Notes: generated from the letters alone by a model not told the origin. Shown: positions 24,783 through 33,389, numbered from the stretch's first letter. The stretch is DNA of 54,300 bases from an uncultured Kocuria sp. (GCF_947500125.1 NZ_CANMRA010000028.1:1-54300); one strand, 5' to 3'. Numbers and translations are program-made.

Positions 24783-25577
24783 ATGAGCGCATGCACCGTC
24801 ATCGGCCTCGGAGAGGCCGGCGCCATCTACGCCACCGCCCTCGTCGAGGCCGGGCACACCGTCACCGGCTACGACCCGGTGGCCCCCACCACCCCCACCG
24901 GGGTCACCCGGGCTGACACCGCCGCCTCAGCCTGCGCCGCAGCCGACGTGGTCCTGGTCCTCACCGGGGCCGGTGCCGCCCGGGCGGTGGCCGCCGAGTG
25001 CCTGCCGGCGATGCAGGAGGACACCTGCTACGCCGATCTGACCTCCTCCTCTCCGCAGACCATGGAGGAACTCGGCCGCACCCCGACCCGGGCACTGTTC
25101 GCCGATGTGGCCATCCTCGGTCCCGTCCCGGTGCACGGAGCGCGCACCCCACTGATGGTCAGCGGCCCCGGCGCACAGATGCTCGCCGAGCTGCTGGGCG
25201 GGATCGGCGCCCCCGTGGAGGTCGTGGACGGCGCCCCCGGTGCGGCGATGGCCCACAAGCTGCTGCGCAGCGTGGTGATGAAAGGCATGGCCTCGGTGGT
25301 GGTCGAGGCCGTCATCGCCGCCCGGGCGGCCGGGCTGGAGGACTGGATCCGCACCCAGATCGCCGGCCAGCTGGCCGGGGACGGCCAGGCCGTGATCGAC
25401 CGGTGGCTCACCGGCACCCCGAAGCACGCCGCCCGCCGCGCCCACGAGATGCGCTCCACCGCCCAGTACCTCACCGACCTCGGGGCACCTGCGGAGATGA
25501 CCGAGGCCTCAGCCGCGGCCATGGAACGGATGGCCGCACACACGAGCGACCACCGCATCGAAGCTACCGCGTCCTGA
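24783..25577 (+). CDS. NAD(P)-dependent beta-hydroxyacid dehydrogenase-like protein (DUF1932)
   Basis: A 264-residue oxidoreductase of the 6-phosphogluconate/3-hydroxyisobutyrate dehydrogenase superfamily. The Rossmann motif is VIGLGEAGAIYATALVEAG (residues 6-24), followed by YDP at the end of strand 2. The linker region AMAHKLLRSVVMKG places a lysine where the superfamily has its catalytic Lys. The C-terminal part fits the DUF1932 type rather than the classic HIBADH domain. AAGGAG precedes the ATG. It probably oxidises or reduces a hydroxy/oxo acid intermediate of the same pathway. Confidence 0.8.
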   Translation: MSACTVIGLGEAGAIYATALVEAGHTVTGYDPVAPTTPTGVTRADTAASACAAADVVLVLTGAGAARAVAAECLPAMQEDTCYADLTSSSPQTMEELGRTPTRALFADVAILGPVPVHGARTPLMVSGPGAQMLAELLGGIGAPVEVVDGAPGAAMAHKLLRSVVMKGMASVVVEAVIAARAAGLEDWIRTQIAGQLAGDGQAVIDRWLTGTPKHAARRAHEMRSTAQYLTDLGAPAEMTEASAAAMERMAAHTSDHRIEATAS

Positions 25578-25587
25578 CCCACCACCC

Positions 25588-25626
25588 GCCGTGGGCCCGG
25601 CACCCCACCGGCGCCGGGCCCACGGC
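25588..25626. terminator. hairpin between the dehydrogenase and DctM-like genes
   Basis: A perfect 14-base stem (25588-25601 with 25613-25626) and an 11-base loop follow the dehydrogenase stop by 11 bases. It may end or attenuate the tctBAC transcript before the second transporter. Confidence 0.7.
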
Positions 25627-25688
25627 CACAATGACAACCAGCGCCCCCGCGAACAGCAGGAGCGCCCCCTGAAGGAAGTGAGTACGTC

Positions 25689-27029
25689 GTGATCGGAGTG
25701 TGGGCCCTGCTGGCCTATCTGGCCGTCATCATCGGGTGGACCACCCTGGCCAAACGCAGCGTCGGCGAGGGAATGATCCTGGGGTTCTTCACCGCCCTGA
25801 TCTTCACCGGTACCCAGGCCTTGAGCGTGGGATGGGCGTCCCTCTACGACGCGCTCACCGACGAGATCGTCTACGCCACCATGGTCTTCGTCTTCATGGG
25901 CTACCTCCTGGACCGTGGCGGGGTGCTGGACCGGTTGATCAACCTGCTCAACTCCCTGCTCGGACGCTACCGGGGCGGACCGGCCTACGTCTCCACCCTG
26001 TCCTCGGCCGGGCTGGGCAGCATCGTGCACAACCAGGCCGCCATCGCCGCCACCGTCGGCTCCGTGACCATCCCCTGGATGGAACGCACCAAGATGGACC
26101 GCTCGACCGCGGCCACCCTGGTGGCCGGCAACGCCGGGATGGGCATCACCTTCCCCTTCAGCGCCTCCATGTTCGTCCTCGTCGGCTCCGCCACGGTCGG
26201 GCCGCTGCTCGACATCCAGGAACTGGTGGTCCCCCTGCTCATCGGCGGACTCTGGTGCATGCTGCACCGGCTGATCGTCACCGTGATCCTCGTGCGCAAG
26301 TCCGGCATGTCCGCCGTTGCCCCGGAGAACCGGCTCGCCGTGGCCACCGCCTTCCGCCAGGGCGGGGTCACCCTGCTGCTCTTCGTCGCCGTGGCGATCC
26401 CGCTGATCCTCACCTCCGGAGCCACCGCCGAGGCCGCCGCCGCCTGGACCGGGCTCGAGGACATCACCGACGCCGTGAGCATCATCTTCTGGATCCCGAT
26501 CGTCCTCACGATCGCCGGGATCCTGCTGGGCCTGGCGAAGCTGCCCCGCACCACCTCAGGCTGGTGGTCCCTGCTGGAAAGCTCCGCCCCCCGCTTCGGG
26601 ATCGTGGGCATCACGGTGCTCTTCGCCTTCGCCGGCGCCAACGTCCTGGCCACCACCGGGCTGCCCGAACAGCTCACCGGCCTGCTCGGCGATCTCAACC
26701 TGCCCCTGTGGGCGCTGGCCATCCTGGTCGGACTGATCGTCATCGCCGTGGCCGCCCCGCTGTCCTCCACCGCCACCATGGCCGCCGTGGGCACCGTCGG
26801 GGTCGCCGCCCTGGTCGCCGCCGGAGTCCCGGCCACCACCGCCGCCGTGGCCGTGCTGGTGTTCTCCTCCTGCGAAGCCGCCGTCCCACCGGGTGGGGCC
26901 CCCCTGTACGTGGCCTGCGGCATCGCCGACGTCGACCCGTTCAAGACCTTCGCCCGCCTCTTCCTCTACTACGCCCTTCCCCTCCTGGCCATCGGGGTGC
27001 TCATCGCCCTCGGCATCCTGCCCGTCTGA
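25689..27029 (+). CDS. TRAP transporter large permease-like protein (DctM family)
   Basis: A 446-residue polytopic membrane protein that fits the DctM large subunit of TRAP carboxylate importers. DctM-like features are GYLLDRGGVLDRLINLLNSLLGRYRGG, then a gly/ala-rich segment (SSAGLGSIVHNQAAIAATVGSVTIPWM), and the second repeat SSTATMAAVGTVGVAALVAAGVP. It starts with GTG after GAAGGAAG. No TRAP binding protein is in the window, so it may be a divergent stand-alone ion-coupled carrier, or share a receptor. It forms a second block with the small membrane protein and the cyclase. Confidence 0.72.
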   Translation: MIGVWALLAYLAVIIGWTTLAKRSVGEGMILGFFTALIFTGTQALSVGWASLYDALTDEIVYATMVFVFMGYLLDRGGVLDRLINLLNSLLGRYRGGPAYVSTLSSAGLGSIVHNQAAIAATVGSVTIPWMERTKMDRSTAATLVAGNAGMGITFPFSASMFVLVGSATVGPLLDIQELVVPLLIGGLWCMLHRLIVTVILVRKSGMSAVAPENRLAVATAFRQGGVTLLLFVAVAIPLILTSGATAEAAAAWTGLEDITDAVSIIFWIPIVLTIAGILLGLAKLPRTTSGWWSLLESSAPRFGIVGITVLFAFAGANVLATTGLPEQLTGLLGDLNLPLWALAILVGLIVIAVAAPLSSTATMAAVGTVGVAALVAAGVPATTAAVAVLVFSSCEAAVPPGGAPLYVACGIADVDPFKTFARLFLYYALPLLAIGVLIALGILPV

Positions 27030-27048
27030 GACCCGAAAGGCATCCCAC

Positions 27049-27297
27049 ATGCTGCACCGCATCACACTCGGCATCTTCACCCTCACCCTCGGCATCTCCC
27101 TGCTCGGCGGGATTCTGCTGGTCCTCGCCCAGACCGTGGCACTGCTGGTCGGCCAGGGCCCCTGGCTGGTCTTCCTCAACGACACCGCCAAGATCCCCGT
27201 CGTCATCGCCGCCTCGGTGTGCGCCGTGGCCGGGTTCCTGCTCAGCTACCGCACCCCCGCCCCGGTCCCCACCACCCCGGAGGCCGCACACCGATGA
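27049..27297 (+). CDS. small two-helix membrane protein, candidate mini-DctQ
   Basis: An 82-residue protein with two hydrophobic helices (about residues 5-33 and 46-66) and a proline-rich polar tail. It sits directly after the DctM-like permease and overlaps the cyclase gene by 4 bases (ATGA). Its place is that of the small DctQ subunit in a TRAP operon, but normal DctQ proteins have four helices and about 160-200 residues. The role as partner of the permease is inferred from position only. AAAGG precedes the ATG. Confidence 0.65.
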   Translation: MLHRITLGIFTLTLGISLLGGILLVLAQTVALLVGQGPWLVFLNDTAKIPVVIAASVCAVAGFLLSYRTPAPVPTTPEAAHR

Positions 27298-28283
27298 CCG
27301 CCCCCGACCACGACTCCGGATACCCCACCTACGCGCAGCTGAACACCCGCACCGGCCAGCCGGCCGGCACCTCCTGGGGCCTGTTCCCCGACCCCAATCG
27401 GGGCACGCCCACCTTCGCCGGCCCCGAACAGGTCCTGGCCGCCCGCTCCTGCATCCGCACCGGCACCCTGTTCGGCCTGGACTACCCCCTCGACGCCTTC
27501 GACCCCGGCATGTCCGCCCGTCGCACCGCCCCGGTGCACACCATCTACTCCGGCCACCCCGCCCACCGCGACGACTACCTCGACGGGTTCTACCTCCAGG
27601 GCTCCACCCAGATCGACGGACTGCGCCACCGACGCTCCGACGAGATCGGCTTCTACGGCGGCACCGACGACGAGCTCATCCGCCCCGGCACCCGCCCGAT
27701 CGGCATCCAGGCCTGGGCCGAGACCCCGATCGTCTCCCGCGGACTGTTGCTCGACGTCGCCGGACACCGCCAGACCCACGGCGATCCCATTGACCACGCC
27801 GGCGGTGAACCCCTGCACCTGGACCTGCTCGAGGACACCATCCGCGCCCAGGACGCCACCGTCGCACCCGGGGACATCCTGATGATCCGCACCGGCTGGT
27901 GCGAATGGTTCCTCGACCTCGACCACCAGACCAAGCTCCAGACCAAAGAAGCCCGCCGCTCCACCGGCATCGCCCAGTCCCGGGAGTTCCTCGAATGGGT
28001 CTGGGACCACCGACTGACCCTGGTCGCCGCCGACAACTTCGCCGTCGAATGCCTCCCCCCGATTGCAGACACGCCGTTCCTGGAATCGGCTCCTCACGAC
28101 AAGGGCATGATGCACCAGGAACTGCTGGCCAAACTCGGCATGCCCCTCGGTGAACTGTGGCGCCTGGACCACCTCGCCAAGCACATGCGCGACACCAGCC
28201 ACTGGGACGCCATGATCATCGTGAAACCCCTCAACATCACCGGCGCCACCGGATCACCCGCCAATGCCACAGCCATCTGCTGA
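27294..28283 (+). CDS. cyclase family protein (kynurenine formamidase-like metal hydrolase)
   Basis: A 329-residue member of the putative cyclase family (PF04199), which includes kynurenine formamidase and isatin hydrolase, metal enzymes that open amides or cyclic amides. The metal-binding signature H/Q-G-T-x-x-D-x-x-x-H appears as LQGSTQIDGLRH (about residues 101-112). Later blocks PGDILMIRTGW and DNFAVECLPP are typical of the longer group of about 330 residues. Coupled to the mini-DctQ gene by ATGA. It is a good candidate for the first enzymatic step on the imported compound. Confidence 0.83.
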   Translation: MTAPDHDSGYPTYAQLNTRTGQPAGTSWGLFPDPNRGTPTFAGPEQVLAARSCIRTGTLFGLDYPLDAFDPGMSARRTAPVHTIYSGHPAHRDDYLDGFYLQGSTQIDGLRHRRSDEIGFYGGTDDELIRPGTRPIGIQAWAETPIVSRGLLLDVAGHRQTHGDPIDHAGGEPLHLDLLEDTIRAQDATVAPGDILMIRTGWCEWFLDLDHQTKLQTKEARRSTGIAQSREFLEWVWDHRLTLVAADNFAVECLPPIADTPFLESAPHDKGMMHQELLAKLGMPLGELWRLDHLAKHMRDTSHWDAMIIVKPLNITGATGSPANATAIC

Positions 28284-28628
28284 ACACCTGCTGGCATGGC
28301 GCCATCCGAGATGCGCGCCAACGCCAGAACAGGCCCATGAGGCGGGGTCCGCCAACCGGGCCATATGTAGAGTTCGCTGTCACAACTGGTTTGAACAATG
28401 ACAGGGCCTAAAGCATCACTTATTGCGCCTGCTCGCCCGTAGGAAAAGCAAAGAAGTCACCGCGCTATAGATGAGCAGAAACAACAGGATGGGCAGTTCG
28501 AACTGATCTTCAAACATTCCTTGAGTCTGCCAGGCATGTTGTCTCGGGCAGGCATGCGTCGGCGTGTGTGTTGAGGGACCGTGGCGGCCCCACTCGATCC
28601 AGGGAAAGAGCCGGCATGCACGAGCGGC
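28284..28628. other. AT-richer gene-poor stretch after the cyclase gene
   Basis: About 345 bases with visibly lower GC than the surroundings, especially 28370-28550. It contains CTGTCA/TGACAG in inverted orientation at 28377-28404 and a low-confidence 33-codon minus-strand frame. No transposase, tRNA or attachment site was recognised. The composition break suggests foreign DNA or a decayed element. Confidence 0.4.
28416..28517 (-). CDS. possible 33-residue single-helix membrane peptide
   Basis: The frame reads MFEDQFELP, then a hydrophobic run of about 18 residues, and ends LRASRRNK, which is the acidic-out, basic-in layout of a small membrane peptide. Against it, AAGGA touches the ATG directly and the codons are AT-ending, unlike neighbouring genes. 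It may be chance or an imported small gene. Confidence 0.2.
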   Translation of the reverse strand: MFEDQFELPILLFLLIYSAVTSLLFLRASRRNK

Positions 28629-29117
28629 TCAATCCGGTCGTGGTCGTTCCATCTCCACGGCGTGCCAGGGCTGGCCGTCCACCTCGGTGCGGCGCACCCG
28701 GCCGGTCTCTTGAAACCCCAGGCTTTCGTACACGCGCCGAGCTGAGACGTTGTGCGCGTACACCCCCAGCTTCATGGTCGGCAGCTCCGTGGCCTCGAAG
28801 CCTGTTCGCACCGCCGTGCTGATCAGCTCCCGCCCCAAACCACGCCCTCGAGCTGCCGGATCGAGAAGGATGCAACCGAGCCGCATCATGGCCGCGTCGT
28901 GGTCGACGAGCAAGGAAGCGTGACCGATCGGATTCCCCGACCCCGGGTCCAACCCGGTCCAGTTCCGGCGCTGATCATTGTGCAGGTAGCTCTCCAGCTG
29001 CCCCCGGTCCAGGGGCCAGATAAAGGTGCGCCCCGACCACAGCACCATGTCCGCCTCGGAGGGGACCCAGCCCAGGAAGATGTCCAGATCGGCTGGGACC
29101 GTCTCTCGCAGGCGCAT
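28629..29117 (-). CDS. GNAT family N-acetyltransferase, RimJ/RimL-like
   Basis: A 162-residue acetyltransferase. The acetyl-CoA loop is RGRGLGRELISTAV (about residues 90-103), preceded by GCILLDPAA, and the C-terminal block is AHNVSARRVYESLGFQETG, all standard for the family. It starts MRLRETVPADLDIFLGW. TAGCAT lies six bases before the ATG, a leaderless-type promoter. Its codon use is somewhat less GC-biased than that of neighbouring operons, and it lies between an AT-richer stretch and a GNAT remnant, so the locus looks like a site of insertion and loss. Substrate unknown. Confidence 0.8.
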   Translation of the reverse strand: MRLRETVPADLDIFLGWVPSEADMVLWSGRTFIWPLDRGQLESYLHNDQRRNWTGLDPGSGNPIGHASLLVDHDAAMMRLGCILLDPAARGRGLGRELISTAVRTGFEATELPTMKLGVYAHNVSARRVYESLGFQETGRVRRTEVDGQPWHAVEMERPRPD

Positions 29118-29570
29118 GTCCTCATGCTAGGTAAAACCGCGGCATGGGTCGGTGCTACGGCTGTTGAGGCCACCTGTTCGAGGCCGGAGGCATACCGGGG
29201 CCAGGTTGCCTCACCACACGACAGGAACGTCAGCGCTTTCGGAAGACACGGCACTGCTGGCCCTCGGTCAGGACCTCCTCAACGAGTTCCAGCCCTGCTT
29301 TCTCAAAGACCCGCTGCGAGGCGCTGTTCCGCGCGAACGTCCGATCAGCTTCCCCATGTCCCCCCCACTTTGTCTCGCAACCAACGTTGAGCATCTGATT
29401 CCAGGCCCATGGATACGAGATACTCCGAACCGTGGAAATATGCGGGCGCAAATTTCTCGGACGAGACGTCTCGCATCCCCTGCTTTCCGGCACATAGGTG
29501 AGCGATGGCGGACACGATCTTCGGAGTCGCCGAGACCCCGTGACCACCGCGGTGGCGGTTCCGCGAGAGC
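29118..29570. other. intergenic region with GNAT remnant
   Basis: About 450 bases between the GNAT gene and lysG. It carries a C-terminal GNAT remnant at 29230-29350 and a 12-base palindrome CCACCGCGGTGG near 29544. The rest has no coding signature. Confidence 0.4.
29230..29350 (-). pseudogene. remnant of a GNAT acetyltransferase C-terminus
   Basis: The minus strand encodes ARNSASQRVFEKAGLELVEE and ends at a stop at 29230. This is the usual last helix and strand of GNAT proteins (N-x-x-S-x-x-x-x-E-K-x-G). Nothing resembling the acetyl-CoA binding core precedes it, so only about 40 codons survive. Confidence 0.55.
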
Positions 29571-30458
29571 TCACTCGCCCTGCGCCGCGCTGCGCAGGTG
29601 CTTTCGGCCGACCCTGTGGATGCACTCGGTGATGCGGCACAGCCGCTCGGAGTCCAGCGTCCAGCTCTGCCAGTAGAGCGCGACGTCGTGGTGCGCGTGG
29701 TCCTCGAGCAGGTCCAGGGACCCGTCGGCGAGGTCCGTGCCCAGCTGGAGCTCCGGGAGCATCCCCCACCCCAGGCCCGCCCGCACGGCGGCGAGGAACC
29801 CCTCGGCGGACGGGACGGTGTGCGTGGGCGGGGTCCGGTCGACGCCACGGACGCGCAGGGCGTGCTGCTGCAGGTCGTCCTTGGCGTTGAACCGGAGCAC
29901 GGGCATGTCCGCCCAGTCGACGCCGGCCTCGGTGGTGAACCGACGGCGCAGTGCGGGGGCGGCGACGGGGACGTAGCGCATGAAGCCCAGCCGCTCGAGC
30001 CGGCACCCGTTGACGGGCGCGGGATTTGAGGTGACGGCGCCGATGACGTCTCCCTGGCGCAGGAGCCGACTGCTGTGGTCCTGGTCCTCCACGTGCAGGT
30101 CCAGAGTGGTGTCCGACCAGCCGGCGGCCTCGTGCAGGACGGGCACGAACCAGGTGGCCAGGGAGTCGGCGTTGACGGCCACCGGAGTCACCGTCCGGGA
30201 GGAGGCGCCGTGGCCCAGGGAGTGCAGGGCCTCCGCCTCGAGGACCTGCATCTGGCGGGCGGTGCGCAGCAGCACGGCCCCGGCCTCGGTGGGGACGCAG
30301 GGCACGCCGCGGCGCACCACGACCTGCCCCACGGAGGTCTCGAGGGCCTTGATCCGCTGGCTGACCGCCGAGGGGCTGATCCCCAGGGCGTCCGCCGCGG
30401 CCTCGAAGGTGCCCTCGTCGACGATCGCGGTCAGGGCGCGCAGGTGCTCGAAGTTCAT
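29571..30458 (-). CDS. lysG: LysR-type regulator of amino acid export (LysG/ArgP)
   Basis: A 295-residue LysR regulator of the ArgP/LysG group. The helix-turn-helix is ALTAIVDEGTFEAAADALGI through SAVSQRIKALE (residues about 8-40). The effector domain has RLERLGFMRYVPVAAPAL and LRFNAKDDLQQHAL, both characteristic of ArgP/LysG. It is divergent from the LysE-type exporter, the standard arrangement in which LysG activates lysE when lysine or arginine accumulates. The 70-base gap between them must hold both promoters and the binding site. Confidence 0.88.
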   Translation of the reverse strand: MNFEHLRALTAIVDEGTFEAAADALGISPSAVSQRIKALETSVGQVVVRRGVPCVPTEAGAVLLRTARQMQVLEAEALHSLGHGASSRTVTPVAVNADSLATWFVPVLHEAAGWSDTTLDLHVEDQDHSSRLLRQGDVIGAVTSNPAPVNGCRLERLGFMRYVPVAAPALRRRFTTEAGVDWADMPVLRFNAKDDLQQHALRVRGVDRTPPTHTVPSAEGFLAAVRAGLGWGMLPELQLGTDLADGSLDLLEDHAHHDVALYWQSWTLDSERLCRITECIHRVGRKHLRSAAQGE

Positions 30459-30528
30459 GAAGCAAAACTAATGCACCCGTCAAATCATTCGTTTGTCTGC
30501 ATCTGGAGGGCTGACTACCGTCGAGATC

Positions 30529-31125
30529 ATGTGGAGCATCTGGGGTACCGGCTTGATGAGCGGACTGGCACTGATCATCGCCCTCGGCGCGCAGAACGCG
30601 TTCGTGCTGCGGCAGGGCATCCGCCGCGAGCACGTGGGCGTGGTGGTGGCACTGTGCGCGGTCAGCGACGCGGTGCTGATCCTCGGCGGCACCGCCGGGA
30701 TCGGGGCGCTGGTGTCCCGATTCCCCGAGGCCCTGGACGTGCTGCGGTGGGGTGGCGCCGCCTATCTGGCGTGGTGGGCGTTACGATCCTTCGTCTCCGC
30801 CCTGAAGCCGTCGTCCCTGACCGCCGAGGCCCCACGGTCCCGCGGATCGGTGGTCGCCACCACCCTGGCCCTGACCTACCTCAACCCCCACGTCTACCTC
30901 GACACCGTGGTGCTGCTGGGCAGCCTCGCCAACCAGCACGGCCCCGACACCCGGTGGGTCTTCGCGGCAGGGGCCGTGCTGGGCAGCGTCGTGTGGTTCT
31001 CCGCCCTGGGCTACGGCGCCCGCGCCCTGTCCGGGGTGCTCAGCAGCCCGCGCACCTGGCGGGTGGTGGACCTCGTGATCGGCGTGGTGATGCTCGCCCT
31101 GGCCGTCAACCTGATCCGGGGCTGA
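30529..31125 (+). CDS. lysE: LysE/ArgO family basic amino acid exporter
   Basis: A 198-residue exporter with six predicted membrane helices that pumps out lysine and/or arginine. The N-terminal motif LALIIALGAQNAFVLRQGIRREHV and the later LTYLNPHVYLDTVVLLGS are diagnostic of LysE/ArgO. The ATG at 30529 aligns with the start region of known LysE proteins (MWSIWGTGLMSG); a TTG 36 bases upstream is open but has no ribosome binding site. Controlled by the divergent LysG. Confidence 0.88.
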   Translation: MWSIWGTGLMSGLALIIALGAQNAFVLRQGIRREHVGVVVALCAVSDAVLILGGTAGIGALVSRFPEALDVLRWGGAAYLAWWALRSFVSALKPSSLTAEAPRSRGSVVATTLALTYLNPHVYLDTVVLLGSLANQHGPDTRWVFAAGAVLGSVVWFSALGYGARALSGVLSSPRTWRVVDLVIGVVMLALAVNLIRG

Positions 31126-31165
31126 CCCCACCGCCGGGCGCGGGCGCGGGTGTAGGTTGTGGCTC

Positions 31166-32611
31166 ATGCCCTTGGAAGAGGCCTTGCTGCGTGCCCGGGT
31201 GCGTCGACTCACCAGACGTTACGGGGGCCGCTCCCCCCACGGCCTTCGGCCGCGGAGCCGGCGGAGCACTGATCCGCGGGAGGTCACTGCGGCGCGCACC
31301 GCCCAGGTGATCATCGGTGCGTTCGCGATCGCCCTGGTCGCCGGCACCGTCCTCCTGATGCTGCCGGTCGCGAGGACGGGCCCCGGTGGGGCGTCGTTCA
31401 TGGAGGCCTTCTTCACCGCGACCTCGGCGATCTGCGTGACCGGGCTGATCGTGGTGGACACCCCCGTCTACTGGACCCCGTTCGGCCAGGCCGTCGTCCT
31501 GGCCCTGATCCAGATCGGCGGGTTCGGGGTGATGTCCTTCGCGACCATGCTGGGGATCCTGCTGGCCCGCCGGCTGGGTCTGATCGCCAGGATCACGAGC
31601 TCGACCGAGACGAAGAATCCCGGCTACGGGGACATGCGCCGGGTGCTGCTGCGCATCCTGGCCACCACGCTGGTGATCGAGGCGATCGTGGCTGTGGCGC
31701 TGGCCCTGCGCTTCTCCGCCGGCTACGGGTACGGGCCGGGACAGGCGGTGTGGCACGGGGTGTTCCACGCGGTCTCGGCGTTCAACAATGCCGGGTTCGC
31801 CTTGTACACCCTGTCGATCATGGACTTCGCCACCGACCCCTGGATCAACCTGTCGATCATCGCGGCCGTGGTCCTGGGCGGTCTGGGGTTCCCGGTGCTC
31901 TACCAGCTGCGCCGGGAGTGGCGCCGGCCCCGGCGGTGGAGCATGAACACTCGGATCGTCCTCTTCGCCACCGCGGTGCTGCTGCCCCTGGGCACCGTCT
32001 TCCTGTGCGCGGTGGAGTGGTCCAACCCCTCCACCCTCGGGCCGATGCGGGCCGACGAGAAGGTGCTGGCGGGGTTCTTCCAGTCGACCGTCGCCCGCAC
32101 CGCCGGGTTCAACACCGTGGACGTCTCCGCCATGCACCCGGTGTCCTGGCTGGGCCTGGACCTCCTGATGCTCATCGGCGGCGGACCGGCCGGCACCGCA
32201 GGCGGCCTGAAGGTGACCACCTTCATGGTCCTGGGCTTCATCGCCTACACCGAGATCACCGGCGGAGCAGCGGTCAACGTCCTGGGCAGACGGCTCTCGC
32301 GCTCGGTGCAGCGCCAGGCCATCACGGTGGTGGTGCTGGCCCTGGGCGCTGTGACCACCGCCACGATGGTCCTCATGCTGCTGCACGAGGACCTGGGCCT
32401 GGACCGGATCCTGTTCGAGGTGATCTCCGCCTTCGCCACCGTGGGCCTGTCCACCGGGATCACCGCTGATCTCTCACCGGCGGGCCAGGGAGTGCTGATC
32501 GCGCTGATGTTCCTGGGCCGGCTGGGGCCCATCACGGTGGCCACGGCCATGGCGGCCCGCCCACGGAAAGCCCTCTACGACCTGCCCAAGGAACGCCCGC
32601 TGATCGGCTGA
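31166..32611 (+). CDS. ktrB: potassium transporter membrane subunit, TrkH/KtrB family
   Basis: A 481-residue K+ channel-like uptake subunit with four repeated membrane-pore-membrane units. The four selectivity-filter regions are visible: TSAICVTGL (residues 86-94), SAFNNAGFAL, ARTAGFNTVD and SAFATVGLSTG. The glycine in each filter is conserved. The ATG at 31166 lies seven bases after TAGGTT, a leaderless-type -10; an upstream TTG frame adds three residues only. The RCK subunit gene follows 73 bases later, so together they form a complete Ktr system. The N-terminal 40 residues are unusually basic. Confidence 0.9.
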   Translation: MPLEEALLRARVRRLTRRYGGRSPHGLRPRSRRSTDPREVTAARTAQVIIGAFAIALVAGTVLLMLPVARTGPGGASFMEAFFTATSAICVTGLIVVDTPVYWTPFGQAVVLALIQIGGFGVMSFATMLGILLARRLGLIARITSSTETKNPGYGDMRRVLLRILATTLVIEAIVAVALALRFSAGYGYGPGQAVWHGVFHAVSAFNNAGFALYTLSIMDFATDPWINLSIIAAVVLGGLGFPVLYQLRREWRRPRRWSMNTRIVLFATAVLLPLGTVFLCAVEWSNPSTLGPMRADEKVLAGFFQSTVARTAGFNTVDVSAMHPVSWLGLDLLMLIGGGPAGTAGGLKVTTFMVLGFIAYTEITGGAAVNVLGRRLSRSVQRQAITVVVLALGAVTTATMVLMLLHEDLGLDRILFEVISAFATVGLSTGITADLSPAGQGVLIALMFLGRLGPITVATAMAARPRKALYDLPKERPLIG

Positions 32612-32684
32612 TTCCACCGCACTCGCTCCTCTCAGCATCCCGGCGGCCCCACGGCTCGCCCCGACACCTCCCGGAGGTCCCCAC

Positions 32685-33389
32685 ATGTTCCCCTCCCGCC
32701 CCGGCTCCGCCGCACACCGCCCCTCCGGCCGCCGCCGGTCACCGGGCACGGTGGCCGTGATCGGCCTGGGCCGGTTCGGTGCCGCCCTGGCCCTGGAACT
32801 GATGCGCAACGGTGCCGAGGTGCTCGGCATCGACCTCGACGAGGGCATCGTCCAGGAACTCAACGGGCAGCTGACCACCGTGGTGCGCGCCGACGCCACC
32901 CAGGAGCAGGTCCTGCGCCAGCTCGGGGTCGACGAGTTCGAGAAGGTGGTCGTGGGGATCGGCTCCGACGTCCAGGCCAGCATCCTCGTCGCCTCCCGGC
33001 TGCTGAAGTTCGCTCACCCGGAGATCTGGGCCAAGGCCATCACCACCCCGCACGCCGAGATCCTGGAGCAGCTGGGCGTGCACCACGTCATCAGCCCGGA
33101 GCGGGACATGGGCGTCCGGTCCGCCCACCTGATCCAGGGCCGGGTCCTGGACTTCATGGCGATCGACGAGGGCTTCGCGCTCATCCGCTGCCCGGCCCCG
33201 GAGACGGTCCAGCAGCGCCCGCTGGACACGCTCAACATCCGGCGCAGCTACGGGGTGTCGATCGTCGCGGTCCGCCGCCCCGGCCAGGGGTGGGAGGCCA
33301 CCGAACCCGGCACGGTCCTGTACGACAACGACCAGATCCTCGTCACGGGGCCCACGGCCGAAGCCGAAGCCTTCAGCGACCTGATCTGA
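32685..33389 (+). CDS. ktrA: potassium transporter regulatory subunit, TrkA/KtrA (RCK domain)
   Basis: A 234-residue cytoplasmic gating ring protein. The N-terminal Rossmann RCK domain has GLGRFG at residues 27-32 and the acidic residue of GIDLD at the end of strand 2, so it should bind ATP/ADP or NAD(H) and control KtrB. A TrkA-C domain occupies about residues 160-234. CGGAGG precedes the ATG. It overlaps the convergent acidic protein gene by 17 bases. Confidence 0.9.
   Translation: MFPSRPGSAAHRPSGRRRSPGTVAVIGLGRFGAALALELMRNGAEVLGIDLDEGIVQELNGQLTTVVRADATQEQVLRQLGVDEFEKVVVGIGSDVQASILVASRLLKFAHPEIWAKAITTPHAEILEQLGVHHVISPERDMGVRSAHLIQGRVLDFMAIDEGFALIRCPAPETVQQRPLDTLNIRRSYGVSIVAVRRPGQGWEATEPGTVLYDNDQILVTGPTAEAEAFSDLI

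Noticed and set aside
28377-28404. CTGTCA/TGACAG inverted pair as insertion sequence ends
   Set aside because: The arms are only 6 bases, enclose just 16 bases, and there is no transposase or target duplication.
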